Assembly: GCF_019634775.1 (NCBI RefSeq)
Contig: NZ_JAHCAS010000002.1
Coordinates: forward strand, 1-64,000
DNA length: 64,000 nt
Direction: 5' to 3'
DNA from: Dokdonella sp.
GTDB taxonomy: Bacteria; Pseudomonadota; Gammaproteobacteria; Xanthomonadales; Rhodanobacteraceae
Below, piece after piece: positions 8,382 through 16,295 of this stretch. Under the pieces are notes generated by a model. The model had not been told where the DNA came from. It worked only from the letters and a program-made list of their open reading frames with translations, and did not search any database. The number at the start of each line of letters is the position of its first letter. The stretch's first letter is position 1. Position numbers and translations under genes: made by a program.

Positions 8382-9675
8382 CGACGTGCCCCGTGATGTG
8401 CGCATTTCGGGCCTCCACCAAGCTGGGATCCAGCCGCCGATGGAGGTCTACGGACAACAGGCGCTCAAGCTGCAGGATCGTGGGCATCGACACGCCCATG
8501 GTGTGGCGCAGGGTCACGCGATCCAGATGACCGTCGAGCATTGCCGCAAAGATGGCCGATGCGCGCAGCAGGCGCGTACGACCCTGCAGTACCTTTGCTG
8601 TGAACTCGTCGAGGTCGGTGATGTAGTGGTCGAACAGCGTGACGAAGCGAAGCGACTCGGGGTCGACCTTGCCCCAACTCGGATCGACGGGCTCGATGAT
8701 CTTGCGAAACTGGTCGGCAACTCGCTGAGGCACTTCGACCCAGACGAGCGCCGGGCGGATGACCATTCGACCACGGTCGTTCAATTGAATTCGGTCCAGG
8801 GTAATGCTGTAGGCGTGCCTGGCGATCATGCCCAGCCGGCACACCATCCACGCGAGCAAATACTCGTGCACGCTGTAGCGCTCGCGCACGTCGGCGAGAA
8901 ACTGCAGCAGGATCTCGGGACGCAGCACCTGAGGCGGCGGGCGACGCTTGGCGTCACGCATTCGCTTGCGTCCGCCAGCCGGTCGACCGCGGCGCTCACG
9001 GAACGGGCGGTGATCCTCCATGGACTGAAGGAAACGCTCGATGGGCTGACGCGGAGCCGCGGGGTTCTTCTGGAAGAACGCGACCAGGTCGCGATTCCTG
9101 ACGATGTCCCAGCGCTCGATGCCCTCCCCGGCGAGGAAGACGGCCAGTCGCACGGGCACCTTCATGGCGGCCGCGACGTACTTGTGCGAACGCGTGTGCC
9201 CGCGCTCAACCAGCGTCTCGTAACGTGCCTGCAATCGCTTCTCGAATGCCAGCAGGCCATCCAGGAGCGGCTGAGGCAATCCGTCCGGAATCCGTGCGCT
9301 GGTCGTGGCCGGCCGCACCTCGGCGTTCGGCAGCGCGGCGATGCGCTTGGACAGCGCCGCCCGCAGCTCGGCGGAGCCGTACTTCAGCAGCATCGACCTC
9401 GCCTCTGGCGATATCGTCGCCAGCAGGTTGTCGACCGCAAGATCGTCTTGCTGGAACGCTTCGCCGACGCGCCGAAGCAGCTGGAGATACAGGCTGCGCT
9501 TTTCCGCGCCCTGCATGGAGGTGACCATCGATTGAGCGCACCACCGCAGTTCCTCCTTGGAGGAATGCAGCCAGCAGGTGCCCGGCGGATCGACCCGCGT
9601 TCTCATGCAGAAACGTGGCGCACGCCAGCGTTCACCGCGGCCGATGCTGTGACACAGGGCGCAGGCAATGGCCAA
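8374..9675 (-). CDS. Recombinase-fold accessory protein, apparently catalytically dead
   Basis: A 433-residue protein, third gene of the recombinase operon. Residues 5-47 hold several Cys/His (CALCHSIGRGERW, FCMRTR, TCWLHSS, RWC) and look like a zinc-binding segment. The C-terminal half resembles a tyrosine recombinase domain in spacing: LLAWMVCRLGMIARHAYS stands where the first catalytic Arg motif would be, and RLLRASAIFAAMLDG followed by TLRHTMGVSMPTILQLER stands where HxxR and the tyrosine would be, but no clear HxxR-W/H-Y set survives. Translation seems to start at TTG 9675, eight bases after the previous gene; no ATG is available. It is probably a structural partner of the active recombinase upstream. 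A TniQ-like role was considered but not supported. Confidence 0.5.
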   Translation of the reverse strand: MAIACALCHSIGRGERWRAPRFCMRTRVDPPGTCWLHSSKEELRWCAQSMVTSMQGAEKRSLYLQLLRRVGEAFQQDDLAVDNLLATISPEARSMLLKYGSAELRAALSKRIAALPNAEVRPATTSARIPDGLPQPLLDGLLAFEKRLQARYETLVERGHTRSHKYVAAAMKVPVRLAVFLAGEGIERWDIVRNRDLVAFFQKNPAAPRQPIERFLQSMEDHRPFRERRGRPAGGRKRMRDAKRRPPPQVLRPEILLQFLADVRERYSVHEYLLAWMVCRLGMIARHAYSITLDRIQLNDRGRMVIRPALVWVEVPQRVADQFRKIIEPVDPSWGKVDPESLRFVTLFDHYITDLDEFTAKVLQGRTRLLRASAIFAAMLDGHLDRVTLRHTMGVSMPTILQLERLLSVDLHRRLDPSLVEARNAHITGHVDD

Positions 9676-9683
9676 GGCTCAAC

Positions 9684-10136
9684 TCACTTCTTCAGCTTGC
9701 CGGCGTGCAGATGCGAGACCCGCGGACCGGCGATTGCATCCAGATCCATCGCCGGCTTTGCCTTCTTGGCGGGCGTTGAGGCGACTTCTCCTGTCGGCTC
9801 GGAAGCCATCTCAGTCGCCGGCCCGGGCTTCTGCAGGCGGATCGTGCCGTAGCGGAACGGTTGCAGCCGCGTGCGCAGCTCTTCCACGAACGTCTCGGAA
9901 GCGTCGGACACTTCGGTCTCGAAAATGTCGCCGGGCAGGCACTGCAGTTCGTTGCAGATCGCTTCGATCATGGAAAGCGCGAGCGATACATCCTGATCGC
10001 GAAACTTCCGGCTCAGTGCGGTGCGAGTGATCTTGCAGCCTTGATTCTGCGTCAGGCGCTGGGCCATCTCCTCGAAGCTGTTGACGCCCGAGTCCTTCAT
10101 CAGAACCTCGAGTCGGTTGCGGAGCTTGATCTTCAT
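9684..10136 (-). CDS. Cro/XRE-like helix-turn-helix regulator
   Basis: A 150-residue protein. The first 75 residues form an XRE-type domain (MKIKLRNRLEVLMKDSG, EEMAQRL, RTALSRKF, then CNELQCLPGDIFE), close in shape to small Cro-type regulators. The rest is a Pro/Ala/Lys-rich, probably disordered tail. It lies between the recombinase and the recombinase-like gene in one leftward operon (21 and 8 bases of spacing). It is a good candidate to bind the paired CGTGCA-N5-TGCACG repeats upstream of the operon and control its expression. That link is inferred from position only. Confidence 0.75.
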   Translation of the reverse strand: MKIKLRNRLEVLMKDSGVNSFEEMAQRLTQNQGCKITRTALSRKFRDQDVSLALSMIEAICNELQCLPGDIFETEVSDASETFVEELRTRLQPFRYGTIRLQKPGPATEMASEPTGEVASTPAKKAKPAMDLDAIAGPRVSHLHAGKLKK

Positions 10137-10157
10137 GGTCGGACCTCGTGTATCACG

Positions 10158-11339
10158 TCATTCCTCGTCATCGCGGAACAGGGCAACGGCGCTGTTGACC
10201 TCGTGCGCGGCGTTCAGCGGTGTGGGGTGGTAGTAGTAGAGCGTAGTGAACAGGTTCTTGTGGCGCATGTACTTCTGCGCGATTTCGGGCGAGTACACCG
10301 GCACCATGAGCGTGCACCCGGTATGGCGCAGCACATGCGGTGTGAGCTTCTTGCGGATCACGCCAGCGCGCATCGCCATCTTCTTCAGGCGCTTGCGAAA
10401 TGCCTGGGGGTTGATCACGCCGCCGCGCTCGCTGGGGAACAGCAGCTGTGAGGTGACGAACTTCCGTCCGTCGAACTCGCACAGGCCGTTGCCAGCGTCT
10501 TTCCGACGCAGCAGGATCTTCTGGCGGACAGAGGACAGGTACCACTCCAGCAGACCAAAGACTTCCGGCTCCCGCATCGGGATGGTGCCGGTCACGTCGT
10601 TTTTGCCGGTGATCGTGAGCGTGCCGAAATTTCCGAAGTGAGCCAGCTTGGGATCGTGGCTGGGCTGGAACGCCGGAAGCTCGACCGTCACCAACTCGGA
10701 AACGCGCAAGGCGAAGTGGATCGAGAGGTGAAACATGACGCGGTCGCGCTGGAGCGGCAGCAGGGACTTGCTCCGGGACGCAAACGCCTGCTTGATGTCG
10801 GCCACGAACTGGGCATCGATCGCGTCAATCTCTTCCGGCGTCAGCGCCCAAGCCTTCGGAACCCAGTTCGCCTTGTACTTCTTGACGGCAATCGAGTTCT
10901 CTTCGGTGACGAACTTGCGTGGTCGCGTCTTGAAGCGCGCCACGATCTCGTTGACGCGATCTAGTTCGAGCATGAAGTTCTGGAACGAGCGCCAGGCAGC
11001 GCAGTAGCTGCCGACGGTCGCCGGCGACAGCGCGCCGCTCGGCCGCAGCTTGGACCGCGCCTGCAAGAAGCTGGTGACATGCTCTTTCTTGAGGTCCCAC
11101 GGTGCGACCTTGGCGTGGTTGAGCAGCCGGAACACGTCGTCGGCGAAGCTCTTGGCGCTGTTGCCCTTGAGCCCTTCCAGATGGATGAGCTGAGCTTCCC
11201 AGTCGCGAACGAGGTTGAAGGCGTAGGCGTGGCCGTCGCCACCGAGGAACGCAAGGCTGCGCTCGCTACCCGGCTCTGGCCGGTTTTCCTTGGCCAGTGA
11301 ACTATTGGGCGTTCCAGAGATGGCCACAACGTTCGTCAT
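10158..11339 (-). CDS. Tyrosine recombinase / site-specific integrase
   Basis: A 393-residue tyrosine recombinase (from the ATG at 11339). The N-terminal core-binding domain is followed by a catalytic domain with Arg in HFALRVSELVTVE (about residue 208), a Lys in a beta hairpin near TITGKNDVTG, HxxR in HVLRHTGCTL (about 331), H in KYMRHKNLF and the nucleophile in the run LYYYHPT (about 366). It should cut and rejoin DNA at an attachment site to move this module. An in-frame start at 11384 exists, but it would place an inverted repeat (11369-11385) inside the gene, so 11339 is preferred. It heads a four-gene leftward operon with an XRE protein, a dead recombinase-like partner and a GIY-YIG protein. 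Confidence 0.85.
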   Translation of the reverse strand: MTNVVAISGTPNSSLAKENRPEPGSERSLAFLGGDGHAYAFNLVRDWEAQLIHLEGLKGNSAKSFADDVFRLLNHAKVAPWDLKKEHVTSFLQARSKLRPSGALSPATVGSYCAAWRSFQNFMLELDRVNEIVARFKTRPRKFVTEENSIAVKKYKANWVPKAWALTPEEIDAIDAQFVADIKQAFASRSKSLLPLQRDRVMFHLSIHFALRVSELVTVELPAFQPSHDPKLAHFGNFGTLTITGKNDVTGTIPMREPEVFGLLEWYLSSVRQKILLRRKDAGNGLCEFDGRKFVTSQLLFPSERGGVINPQAFRKRLKKMAMRAGVIRKKLTPHVLRHTGCTLMVPVYSPEIAQKYMRHKNLFTTLYYYHPTPLNAAHEVNSAVALFRDDEE

Positions 11340-11368
11340 GGGAACGAATGTAGCCTGAGAGTACGTAA

Positions 11369-11385
11369 CGTGCAAGTTGTGCACG
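11369..11385. promoter_or_regulatory. Inverted repeat CGTGCA-N5-TGCACG, copy 1
   Basis: CGTGCA, AGTTG, TGCACG: a perfect 6-bp inverted repeat with a 5-bp spacer, 30 bp upstream of the recombinase start. An identical pair of arms occurs at 11442-11458. It is either an operator of the XRE regulator or a recombinase core site. Confidence 0.55.
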
Positions 11386-11441
11386 TTTCTGCACTGGCCC
11401 TACTGAGGAGGGCCGGGAGAAACCCGCAAATCCGTCCGAAA

Positions 11442-11458
11442 CGTGCAATTCCTGCACG
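11442..11458. promoter_or_regulatory. Inverted repeat CGTGCA-N5-TGCACG, copy 2
   Basis: CGTGCA, ATTCC, TGCACG: arms identical to copy 1, with a different spacer, 73 bp further upstream (about seven helical turns). The conserved arms and variable spacer speak for a protein-binding site such as an operator. Confidence 0.55.
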
Positions 11459-11481
11459 CCAGAAGTAGCCATAGTAGTGAG

Positions 11482-11513
11482 AAAAAAAACCAACCGAGAG
11501 TGGTTGGTTTTTT
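11482..11513. terminator. Bidirectional rho-independent terminator
   Basis: Hairpin with arms AACCAACC (11488-11495) and GGTTGGTT (11502-11509), loop GAGAGT, flanked by an A tract on the left and a T tract on the right, so it can work on both strands. It separates the recombinase operon's upstream region from the decayed gene at 11603-11904. Confidence 0.8.
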
Positions 11514-11602
11514 GAATATTGGTGGCGGACGGCACCGCCATCGAATAGACGAAAATTATAGCGTATGGCAATGGGGCGGGTTGCCGAGGGAGTGCGGGTG
11601 GC

Positions 11603-11904
11603 TCAGACCGAATCCCCGCCGGGATGCGCCTCCAGCCATCGCCGCCCGATGGCCGTCAGGCGGTAACGCTGCTTGCTGCTGCGGGGCGTGTCAGGCAGGG
11701 TCATCTCGATCACCTGCAAGGCCAGCGCAGGTTTCAGTAGGCATTGCGGAAATGATCCTCGTGCTTGAGCGCCAGCCCCTTCTGCAACTGCTGGCGGGAC
11801 ATCTCCCCGACCAGAACCCGTAGCAGGCGCGCGACTTCCCCTGTGACTTCCGTGGTGACTTGGTCGGTCGCCGGCCTGCGGGGGCTTGGATGCAGTGTGT
11901 CATC
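11603..11904 (-). pseudogene. Decayed C-terminal fragment of a Fic- or AlbA-type protein (winged-helix tail)
   Basis: The minus strand encodes the C-terminal winged-helix tail often seen on Fic-family and related proteins: GEVARLLRVLVGEMSRQQLQ, LALKHEDHFRNAY, then, after a one-base shift, LKPALALQVIEMTLPDTP, SSKQRYRLTAIGRRWLE. In the original frame a TGA (plus 11734-11736) interrupts at the missing base. The upstream end is cut by a TAG at 11905-11907, and no start or N-terminal domain remains. It is thus a truncated, frameshifted relic, and indicates that this spot was disrupted by insertion or deletion. Confidence 0.7.
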
Positions 11905-11937
11905 CTAGCATCATCCGATGTGTCATGCAAAAATAAA

Positions 11938-11983
11938 TTGACTTTTCGCGTGCCAATGACAAAAATAACGTCTATTCAATAGA
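11938..11983 (+). promoter_or_regulatory. Possible promoter and palindrome before rloA
   Basis: A TTGACT hexamer at 11938-11943 is followed at about 17 bases by AT-rich AAAAAT. A perfect 13-bp palindrome TCTATTCAATAGA lies at 11971-11983, between this and the RloA-like gene start. It may be a promoter with an operator; the -10 match is weak. Confidence 0.3.
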
Positions 11984-11999
11984 TACTCCGGTGAATGCG

Positions 12000-13265
12000 A
12001 TGCTGGTCGAGTTCCACGTCAAGAACTTCCGCAGCCTGCGCGACGAGCAGGTGTTGAGCCTAGTCGCGTCCAAGGACAAGACCCTGGCCGACACCCACGC
12101 CCTGGCAACCGGCCTGACGGCAGTGCCGCAACTGCTCAAGAGCGCCGCCATCTACGGCGCGAACGCCAGCGGCAAGTCCAACCTCATCAAGGCGCTGCAA
12201 TACATGCGCGGCGTGGTGTTGGAGTCGGCGGCGCTGCCACCGAGTCAGCCCTTCGCCGTACAGCCTTTCAGGCTCGACGCCGAATCCGGCGGCCAACCCA
12301 CGGAGTTCGAAGTCACCTTCATCTTGGACGGCGTTCGGTACCAGTACGGCTTCGCCATGACGCAGCAGCGCATCGTGGCCGAGCACCTGCTGGTCTACAA
12401 GGCCTTCAAGCCGCAACGCTGGTTCGAGCGCCATTTCGATGAGGCCACGGGCAAGGACGTTTACGAGTTCGGCCCCGGCCTGAAGGGGCCGAAAAATGTG
12501 TGGGAGGGTGCGACCCGCCCCAACGCCCTGTTCGTCTCGATGGCGGTGCAGCTCAACAGCGAGGCGCTGCGCCCGGTGTTCGACTGGTTCGCCACCGGCC
12601 TGGTCATCTTCAACGAGCAGGCGCAGATCGGCCCACAGTTCTCAATCCAGATGCTCAAGCAGCCCGATGGCCGCAAGCAGATCTGCGAATTCCTCAGCGC
12701 CGCCGACATCAGCATCGCGGACATCAACGTCGAGACCCGCAAGGTGCCGGGACAGTCCGTGCATTTCGACCTGCTCGCGGGCAAGACCGAAGTCCGCTCG
12801 GAGGAAGTCGAGGAGCATCAACTGCTGTTCTCCCACGTCACGGAGAAGGGCAAGGCAGTGTTCGGCCTGATGGATGAATCCGGCGGCACGCGCAATCTGC
12901 TGTTCCTCGCTGGGCCGGTGCTGGACATCCTGCGCAAGGGGCTGACGCTGGTCATCGACGAGCTGGACACCAGCCTGCACACCTTGCTGGTGCGTGAACT
13001 GGTGCGACTGTTCCATCGCCCCGAGGTCAACACGGGCGGCGCACAACTGATCTTCACCACGCACGACACCTCGCTGCTGGATGCGGCCGACCTGTTCCGC
13101 CGCGATCAGGTGTGGCTGGTGGAGAAGGATGCGCACCAGGCCTCCGCGCTGGTGGCCCTGTCCGAATTCAGCCCGCGCAAGAACGAGGCGCTGGAGCGCG
13201 GCTACCTGATGGGCCGTTACGGCGGCGTGCCCCTGCTCAGCGACAGCTTGGGGCAGACGCACTGA
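12000..13265 (+). CDS. RloA-like AAA ATPase (AAA_15/OLD-like)
   Basis: A 421-residue ABC-type AAA ATPase. It begins MLVEFHVKNFRSLRDEQ, the usual start of this family, with Walker A GANASGKSN (about residue 52), a signature-like MDESGGTRNLL (about 290), Walker B VIDELDTSLH (about 318) and FTTHDTSLL (about 352). With the RloB-like gene behind it (1-base overlap) it forms the RloAB pair often found in type I restriction loci; the related AbiLi/AbiLii and PARIS systems use such an ATPase as sensor and a TOPRIM-like partner as effector. ATG 12000 is chosen because GGTGA stands five bases upstream; GTG 11991 is the alternative. Confidence 0.8.
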   Translation: MLVEFHVKNFRSLRDEQVLSLVASKDKTLADTHALATGLTAVPQLLKSAAIYGANASGKSNLIKALQYMRGVVLESAALPPSQPFAVQPFRLDAESGGQPTEFEVTFILDGVRYQYGFAMTQQRIVAEHLLVYKAFKPQRWFERHFDEATGKDVYEFGPGLKGPKNVWEGATRPNALFVSMAVQLNSEALRPVFDWFATGLVIFNEQAQIGPQFSIQMLKQPDGRKQICEFLSAADISIADINVETRKVPGQSVHFDLLAGKTEVRSEEVEEHQLLFSHVTEKGKAVFGLMDESGGTRNLLFLAGPVLDILRKGLTLVIDELDTSLHTLLVRELVRLFHRPEVNTGGAQLIFTTHDTSLLDAADLFRRDQVWLVEKDAHQASALVALSEFSPRKNEALERGYLMGRYGGVPLLSDSLGQTH

Positions 13266-13939
13266 TGGGCCGTGACAATTCCGCCAAAGAACGACAGCGC
13301 AGGCAGCTCGAGCGCAAGCTGAACCAGCGCGCCAGCTACGACCGCATCCTGATCGTCTCCGAGGGCAGCAAGACCGAGCCGAACTACTTCGGCGAAATCC
13401 GCGCCGCGCATCGGCTGCATACGGCCAACGTGGTGGTGCGGCCCAGCGAACTAGGCACCGCTCCGATTCAGGTGGTGCAGTACGCCAAGGAACTGTTCGA
13501 GGGTGGCGACCGGCATCGGCGCATTCAAGCCCGCGCCTTCGAGCAGGTGTTCGCGGTGTTCGACCGTGATGACCACGAAAGCTATTTCGACGCTCTGCGG
13601 CTGGCCGAATCGTTGGACGGCAAGTTGCGGAGCGACGCCAGACAGCCGGTGCGCTTTCGTGCCATTGCCTCGGTGCCCAGCTTCGAGCTGTGGCTGCTGC
13701 TGCACTACGAGGACATCCGTGCGCCGCTGCATCGCGACGAGGTGTTGCGCCGGTTGCGTCAGCACTTCCCGAACTACATCAAGGGCGCAGGCAATGCCTT
13801 CGCCACGACACGCAACCAACTGGATGTCGCCGCGCAGCGGGCCGAGGCATTGGCCGCGCGGTTCACGGCGGACAACGCCCCCGAACCGTTCACCGCCGTG
13901 GTTGAGCTCGTCAGGCTGCTGACGACACTGCGAGGTTGA
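13265..13939 (+). CDS. RloB-like protein (TOPRIM-like effector)
   Basis: A 224-residue protein of the RloB family. Near the N-terminus it shows ILIVSEGSKTEPNYF (about residues 28-42), with the acidic residue expected of a TOPRIM-like nuclease, then AVFDRDDHESY (about 96) and VPSFELWLLLHYED (about 138), both typical of the family. It starts with ATG at 13265, overlapping the RloA stop (TGATG). As the likely nuclease or effector of an RloAB abortive-infection pair it would be released or activated by RloA. It converges with the Abi_C gene; only six bases separate the two stops. Confidence 0.8.
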   Translation: MGRDNSAKERQRRQLERKLNQRASYDRILIVSEGSKTEPNYFGEIRAAHRLHTANVVVRPSELGTAPIQVVQYAKELFEGGDRHRRIQARAFEQVFAVFDRDDHESYFDALRLAESLDGKLRSDARQPVRFRAIASVPSFELWLLLHYEDIRAPLHRDEVLRRLRQHFPNYIKGAGNAFATTRNQLDVAAQRAEALAARFTADNAPEPFTAVVELVRLLTTLRG

Positions 13940-13945
13940 AGGCGG

Positions 13946-14758
13946 TTAGAACGGAATTTCGTCTGACTCCAAGCCGGACGACTTCGTTAGTGCCTGTACC
14001 TTGATCTTTCCTTCCAGCGCCTTGATGAATCGGATCGAGGCCGCAACGTGGTTGAAGATCAGCAGGCTTTCCTCGTAGTTGAGAATCGGGTTGTCGTGCG
14101 CGAGGCTCTTGTTGTTGCGGACATCGTTGAATGCCTCCAGAACGGAGATACTGGATTTCAGGATGCGCTCGGTCATTGCCGACTCCAGGTGCCCGCCATC
14201 GCGCAGGGCGCGGACGTACTCGCCGAACACGCTGTGCAGCGGCTTGTCGCGGTTGATCTCGATGCCGTGAGGCTCGCAGGCAATCCGAACAAACTTGATG
14301 ACAAAAGTGTGCAGCCGGTCGAGTGCGCCTTCGGGCTGGTTCTTCTCAATGGCCTCGCGCACATGCTCGGCCACCACCTCGAAGTCGCGTTCATCGGCGG
14401 TCGCAGCCAGTGCGTCCAACTCCGCGACCGGCTGGTCGCTGAGCAGGCGCTGGGCGATCTTGCGGCAGTCGTCGACCAGCACGGGATTGCTGTCACCGAA
14501 ACACTGCTCCTCGCCCGCGTAGTCGATCAGGCCGCCGATGACGCGACCAACCACATGGTTCGCATCCAATTCCCAATGGGTGCGCAGGCGATTGGCTTTG
14601 GATGTTCCGCGCGCCCAGTAGCGATCGGCGTCGATCTCGACCCGGTACTCATCGAAGAATTCCCCGAACGTGCGGTCGGAGAAGTTGAGTACATACCCGC
14701 TGCCCATTCCAAGCAGCTTTTCCAGCTTCCGACGTTCACTCCCTGTAAGGTCAGACAT
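13946..14758 (-). CDS. Abortive infection C-terminal (Abi_C) family protein
   Basis: A 270-residue protein whose C-terminal 80 residues match the Abi_C type: LKSSISVLEAFNDVRNNKSL followed by AHDNP and a helical tail, including the RNxxSxAHD motif at about residues 217-225. Abi_C domains are HEPN-like and occur in phage-exclusion proteins. The N-terminal part (MSDLTGSERRKLEKLLGMG, then a DRTFGEFF segment) is conserved in this family too. It is the last gene of the leftward hsd operon, seven bases after the PIN-like gene, which suggests a toxic back-up arm for the restriction system. Confidence 0.65.
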   Translation of the reverse strand: MSDLTGSERRKLEKLLGMGSGYVLNFSDRTFGEFFDEYRVEIDADRYWARGTSKANRLRTHWELDANHVVGRVIGGLIDYAGEEQCFGDSNPVLVDDCRKIAQRLLSDQPVAELDALAATADERDFEVVAEHVREAIEKNQPEGALDRLHTFVIKFVRIACEPHGIEINRDKPLHSVFGEYVRALRDGGHLESAMTERILKSSISVLEAFNDVRNNKSLAHDNPILNYEESLLIFNHVAASIRFIKALEGKIKVQALTKSSGLESDEIPF

Positions 14759-14765
14759 TGCGCGC

Positions 14766-15464
14766 CTATAGCCCCAGAAGATGTCGGGCAGCCCCGAAGT
14801 TCGGCGCGTACTCCATCAGCAGGGGGGCAAATTCCGCTTGCAACGCGGTGTGAAGTTTCCCGTTGGCGCAGTAATCGGCCGTGTTCGAGGAAAGGAATAC
14901 AACCTTGCTCGACAGGCCGCTACTGCGCAAGCGACCAACGGTCTCAAAGTAGGTTTCGATGATGGCGCAGTCGCCCGGCGATCCCTTGCCCTTTTTCGAT
15001 GGCGGTTGTGCCAACACCGAACGGCGATGGGCGCGGGAAGGAATGTCTGCCGATTGCGGTACGTGCTCGGCTACGTTGATCAAGCGATCAGCGGCAGATC
15101 GGGCGAGCTGCGGATGATTGTCCCAATGGCTTGTCGCCAGTGCGCCGTTCGCGCCGAATTGAGCTGCGATGGTATTCACGCGCTCGATCCGTTCGCGGAA
15201 CTTGTCGAGCGCTTTCTTGCTTTCTTCTTGAATGTTGACGACGTGTTCCTGAAACTCCTGTCGAACCTGATCGCACGCGAGCGCCACGAGCGTCTTCTGG
15301 TTCTCGATACGATCCAGAAGATCGAGCGCAACTGCAAGATCGGAGGGTTGCGCTGTATCGCGCGTCGGATCGCGCAGGATGTCGAGGATGGAGCACGTAT
15401 CGAGGCACAGGACGGGCAAGCCCGCCTGCAGGATGCGCGTCACGTCGGCTGGCTGAAGCCCCAT
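14766..15464 (-). CDS. PIN-like domain protein
   Basis: A 232-residue protein with PIN-like features: an N-terminal strand with acidic residue in LCLDTCSILDILRD (about residues 18-31), a mid-protein helix with ACDQVRQEFQEH, and a C-terminal SPGDCAIIETYFE and VVFLSSNTADYC, giving the spaced Asp/Glu expected in the active site of this ribonuclease fold. Start MGLQPADV at 15464 is two bases after the upstream stop; earlier in-frame codons overlap that gene. PIN nucleases usually cut RNA and act as toxins. No classical VapB antitoxin is adjacent; the preceding gene might fill that role. Confidence 0.6.
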   Translation of the reverse strand: MGLQPADVTRILQAGLPVLCLDTCSILDILRDPTRDTAQPSDLAVALDLLDRIENQKTLVALACDQVRQEFQEHVVNIQEESKKALDKFRERIERVNTIAAQFGANGALATSHWDNHPQLARSAADRLINVAEHVPQSADIPSRAHRRSVLAQPPSKKGKGSPGDCAIIETYFETVGRLRSSGLSSKVVFLSSNTADYCANGKLHTALQAEFAPLLMEYAPNFGAARHLLGL

Positions 15465-15466
15465 GC

Positions 15467-16132
15467 TCAATCCAGATGCTGATCGTATTTTTGCAATAAC
15501 TCCAGACCGAATTCGTACTCGATGACCAAATCCCAAGCGGCTTCCGCAGGCCAGTGCTCGACCTCGATGAGCCACCGTTTCAGGGTGTCGCCCGCCTTGC
15601 TCTGCTCCTTGTGCGCTGCAATCACAAAGGCAAGCCAGCGATCCCGGTCCATCGGGTGCGAAGACCCCGTGGACTTGTTGGCGAGCCGAGAAAATCGGAC
15701 AAGCAGGTCGGCAGTTCCCTGCGACATCCAGTCGGTCAGGGACTGCCTGTCATTGCTGATATCGAGCCGAAGACCAAGGCGTGCCGCCACCGGTGCGACG
15801 GTCTGATCGGAAAACTGACGCAAGGCCGCGTTGTACTGCTGATAGTTCAACTCACCGATGTCGACCGGGACGATGTTGGTGACACGGAAACTGTCGGGGT
15901 CTTTCCACAGTACCAGCCCGACCTTCGGCGAATCGCCGCTCGCCTCGCGTTCGAAGGCGATGAATTCGGTTTCAGTACCCGATGAAATGGCCGCTTCGCG
16001 CTCCGGCGCGTGACGCCACGGCAGCGCAGCCTGCGCGACCAGTGCGTCGCGCACTTCGGTTTGCGCTCGGCCATCGAGCCACAAGGTTAGGTCTTGGAAT
16101 ACTTCGATGGAAGCCGGGGCATCGGCGCTCAT
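15467..16132 (-). CDS. Unknown protein in hsd operon
   Basis: A 221-residue soluble protein that I do not recognise. It has no signal peptide or membrane segment. The middle holds FIAFEREASGDSPKVGLVLW and VTNIVPVDIGELNYQQYN, and the C-terminal third is Trp- and Glu-rich (LKRWLIEVEHWPAEAAWDL). The ATG at 16132 is preferred over that at 16147 because AGGAG lies seven bases before it. It stands two bases before the PIN-like gene, so it could be its regulator or antitoxin; this is only a positional inference. Confidence 0.7.
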   Translation of the reverse strand: MSADAPASIEVFQDLTLWLDGRAQTEVRDALVAQAALPWRHAPEREAAISSGTETEFIAFEREASGDSPKVGLVLWKDPDSFRVTNIVPVDIGELNYQQYNAALRQFSDQTVAPVAARLGLRLDISNDRQSLTDWMSQGTADLLVRFSRLANKSTGSSHPMDRDRWLAFVIAAHKEQSKAGDTLKRWLIEVEHWPAEAAWDLVIEYEFGLELLQKYDQHLD

Positions 16133-16150
16133 GTGCTTCTCCTGCATCGG

Positions 16151-16291
16151 TTACTGACGACAGGCCCGCCGCTCCAACGCTGCGGGTTGCAAAGTGGTGG
16201 CAGGGAAATGGAAGGTGTCCGCCGACACAGCAACCTTCTCCATGCGCAGCAAGGTGTCGGCATCAGATTGTGTAAGTGCGTCCTCGGCCAT
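16151..16291 (-). CDS. 46-residue ORF after hsdR, probable fragment
   Basis: The ATG at 16291 follows GGTGA at a good distance and lies four bases after the hsdR stop. The product begins MAEDALTQSDADTLLRMEK, like the N-terminus of a small-protein family (DUF6978-like) often placed beside defence genes, but after about residue 30 the similarity I recall ends and the frame stops at 16151-16153. It may be a truncated relic left when the next gene was inserted, or a short real peptide. Confidence 0.4.
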   Translation of the reverse strand: MAEDALTQSDADTLLRMEKVAVSADTFHFPATTLQPAALERRACRQ

Positions 16292-16295
16292 AACT

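Noticed and set aside
11519-11544. tRNA 3'-end-like sequence (reverse strand ending CCGCCACCA followed by a terminator)
   Set aside because: It looks like an attachment-site relic, but the spacing between TTCGA and CCA does not fit a tRNA and the T-stem cannot pair. The GGCGG/CCGCC arms explain it as a simple inverted repeat.
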